DNA of 6,062 nt. Source: an uncultured Bacteroidales bacterium (GTDB taxonomy: Bacteria > Bacteroidota > Bacteroidia > Bacteroidales > Muribaculaceae). Under the pieces are notes generated by a model. It was not told where the DNA came from and searched no databases. It saw only the letters and a list, made by a program, of their open reading frames with translations. The first letter of the stretch is position 1, and every line of letters starts with the position of its first letter. Position numbers and translations under genes: made by a program. Location of the stretch: contig CAMWUH010000138.1 in NCBI GenBank assembly GCA_947177325.1, forward strand, positions 1-6,062. Direction: 5' to 3'. Positions 6,046 through 6,062 of the stretch are shown one piece after another.

Positions 6046-6062
6046 AGAAATATGTATATAAG

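Noticed and set aside
5984..6062. Possible tRNA or tmRNA end (GTTCCATTC resembling a T-loop)
   Set aside because: The R position of GTTCRANNC is wrong, no acceptor or anticodon arms fit, and no CCA-type end is seen.

Overview
The window looks like a chromosomal segment of a Bacteroidota genome, most likely order Bacteroidales. The evidence is two copies of the phylum-type -7 promoter octamer (TAnnTTTG), start codons without clear Shine-Dalgarno sequences, a C-terminal segment resembling a type IX secretion (T9SS) sorting domain, and secreted proteins with the short N-terminal beta motif common in this order. The family cannot be fixed from the sequence alone; a Muribaculaceae-like gut lineage would fit the roughly 50% GC of the housekeeping half, but that is a guess.

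Left half (1-2850), conserved housekeeping. The RNase P RNA gene (rnpB) lies on the minus strand at about 42-514, with its terminator at the window edge. An 80-bp divergent promoter region follows. It carries one TAAATTTG box per strand and a perfect 9-1-9 dyad (555-573). To the right, a SpoU/TrmH-family RNA 2'-O-methyltransferase (598-1407) is followed 13 bp later by radA (1421-2788). The two probably form one transcription unit ending at a strong hairpin (2812-2850).

Right half (2871-6062), accessory surface or secreted module on the minus strand, visibly more AT-rich. A 176-aa exported protein with a T9SS-type C-terminal domain (5365-5895) lies 7 bp upstream of an 828-aa exported protein (2871-5357). 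The large protein has a signal peptide, an Fn3 domain, and a von Willebrand A (VWA) module whose strand order appears circularly permuted around an inserted beta-rich domain. An Asp-Pro-Asn linker and two diverged tandem copies of a C-terminal domain follow. Upstream of the pair (about 5948-6045) is a candidate structured RNA with a 12-bp stem, a closing stem and a U7 tract. A downstream inverted repeat could pair with part of that closing stem, so the element could be a terminating leader (attenuator) or an independent small RNA.

The most interesting points are the permuted VWA architecture, the undescribed-looking tandem C-terminal domain, and the structured leader. The housekeeping genes and the surface operon converge on the shared terminator and show no obvious functional link.
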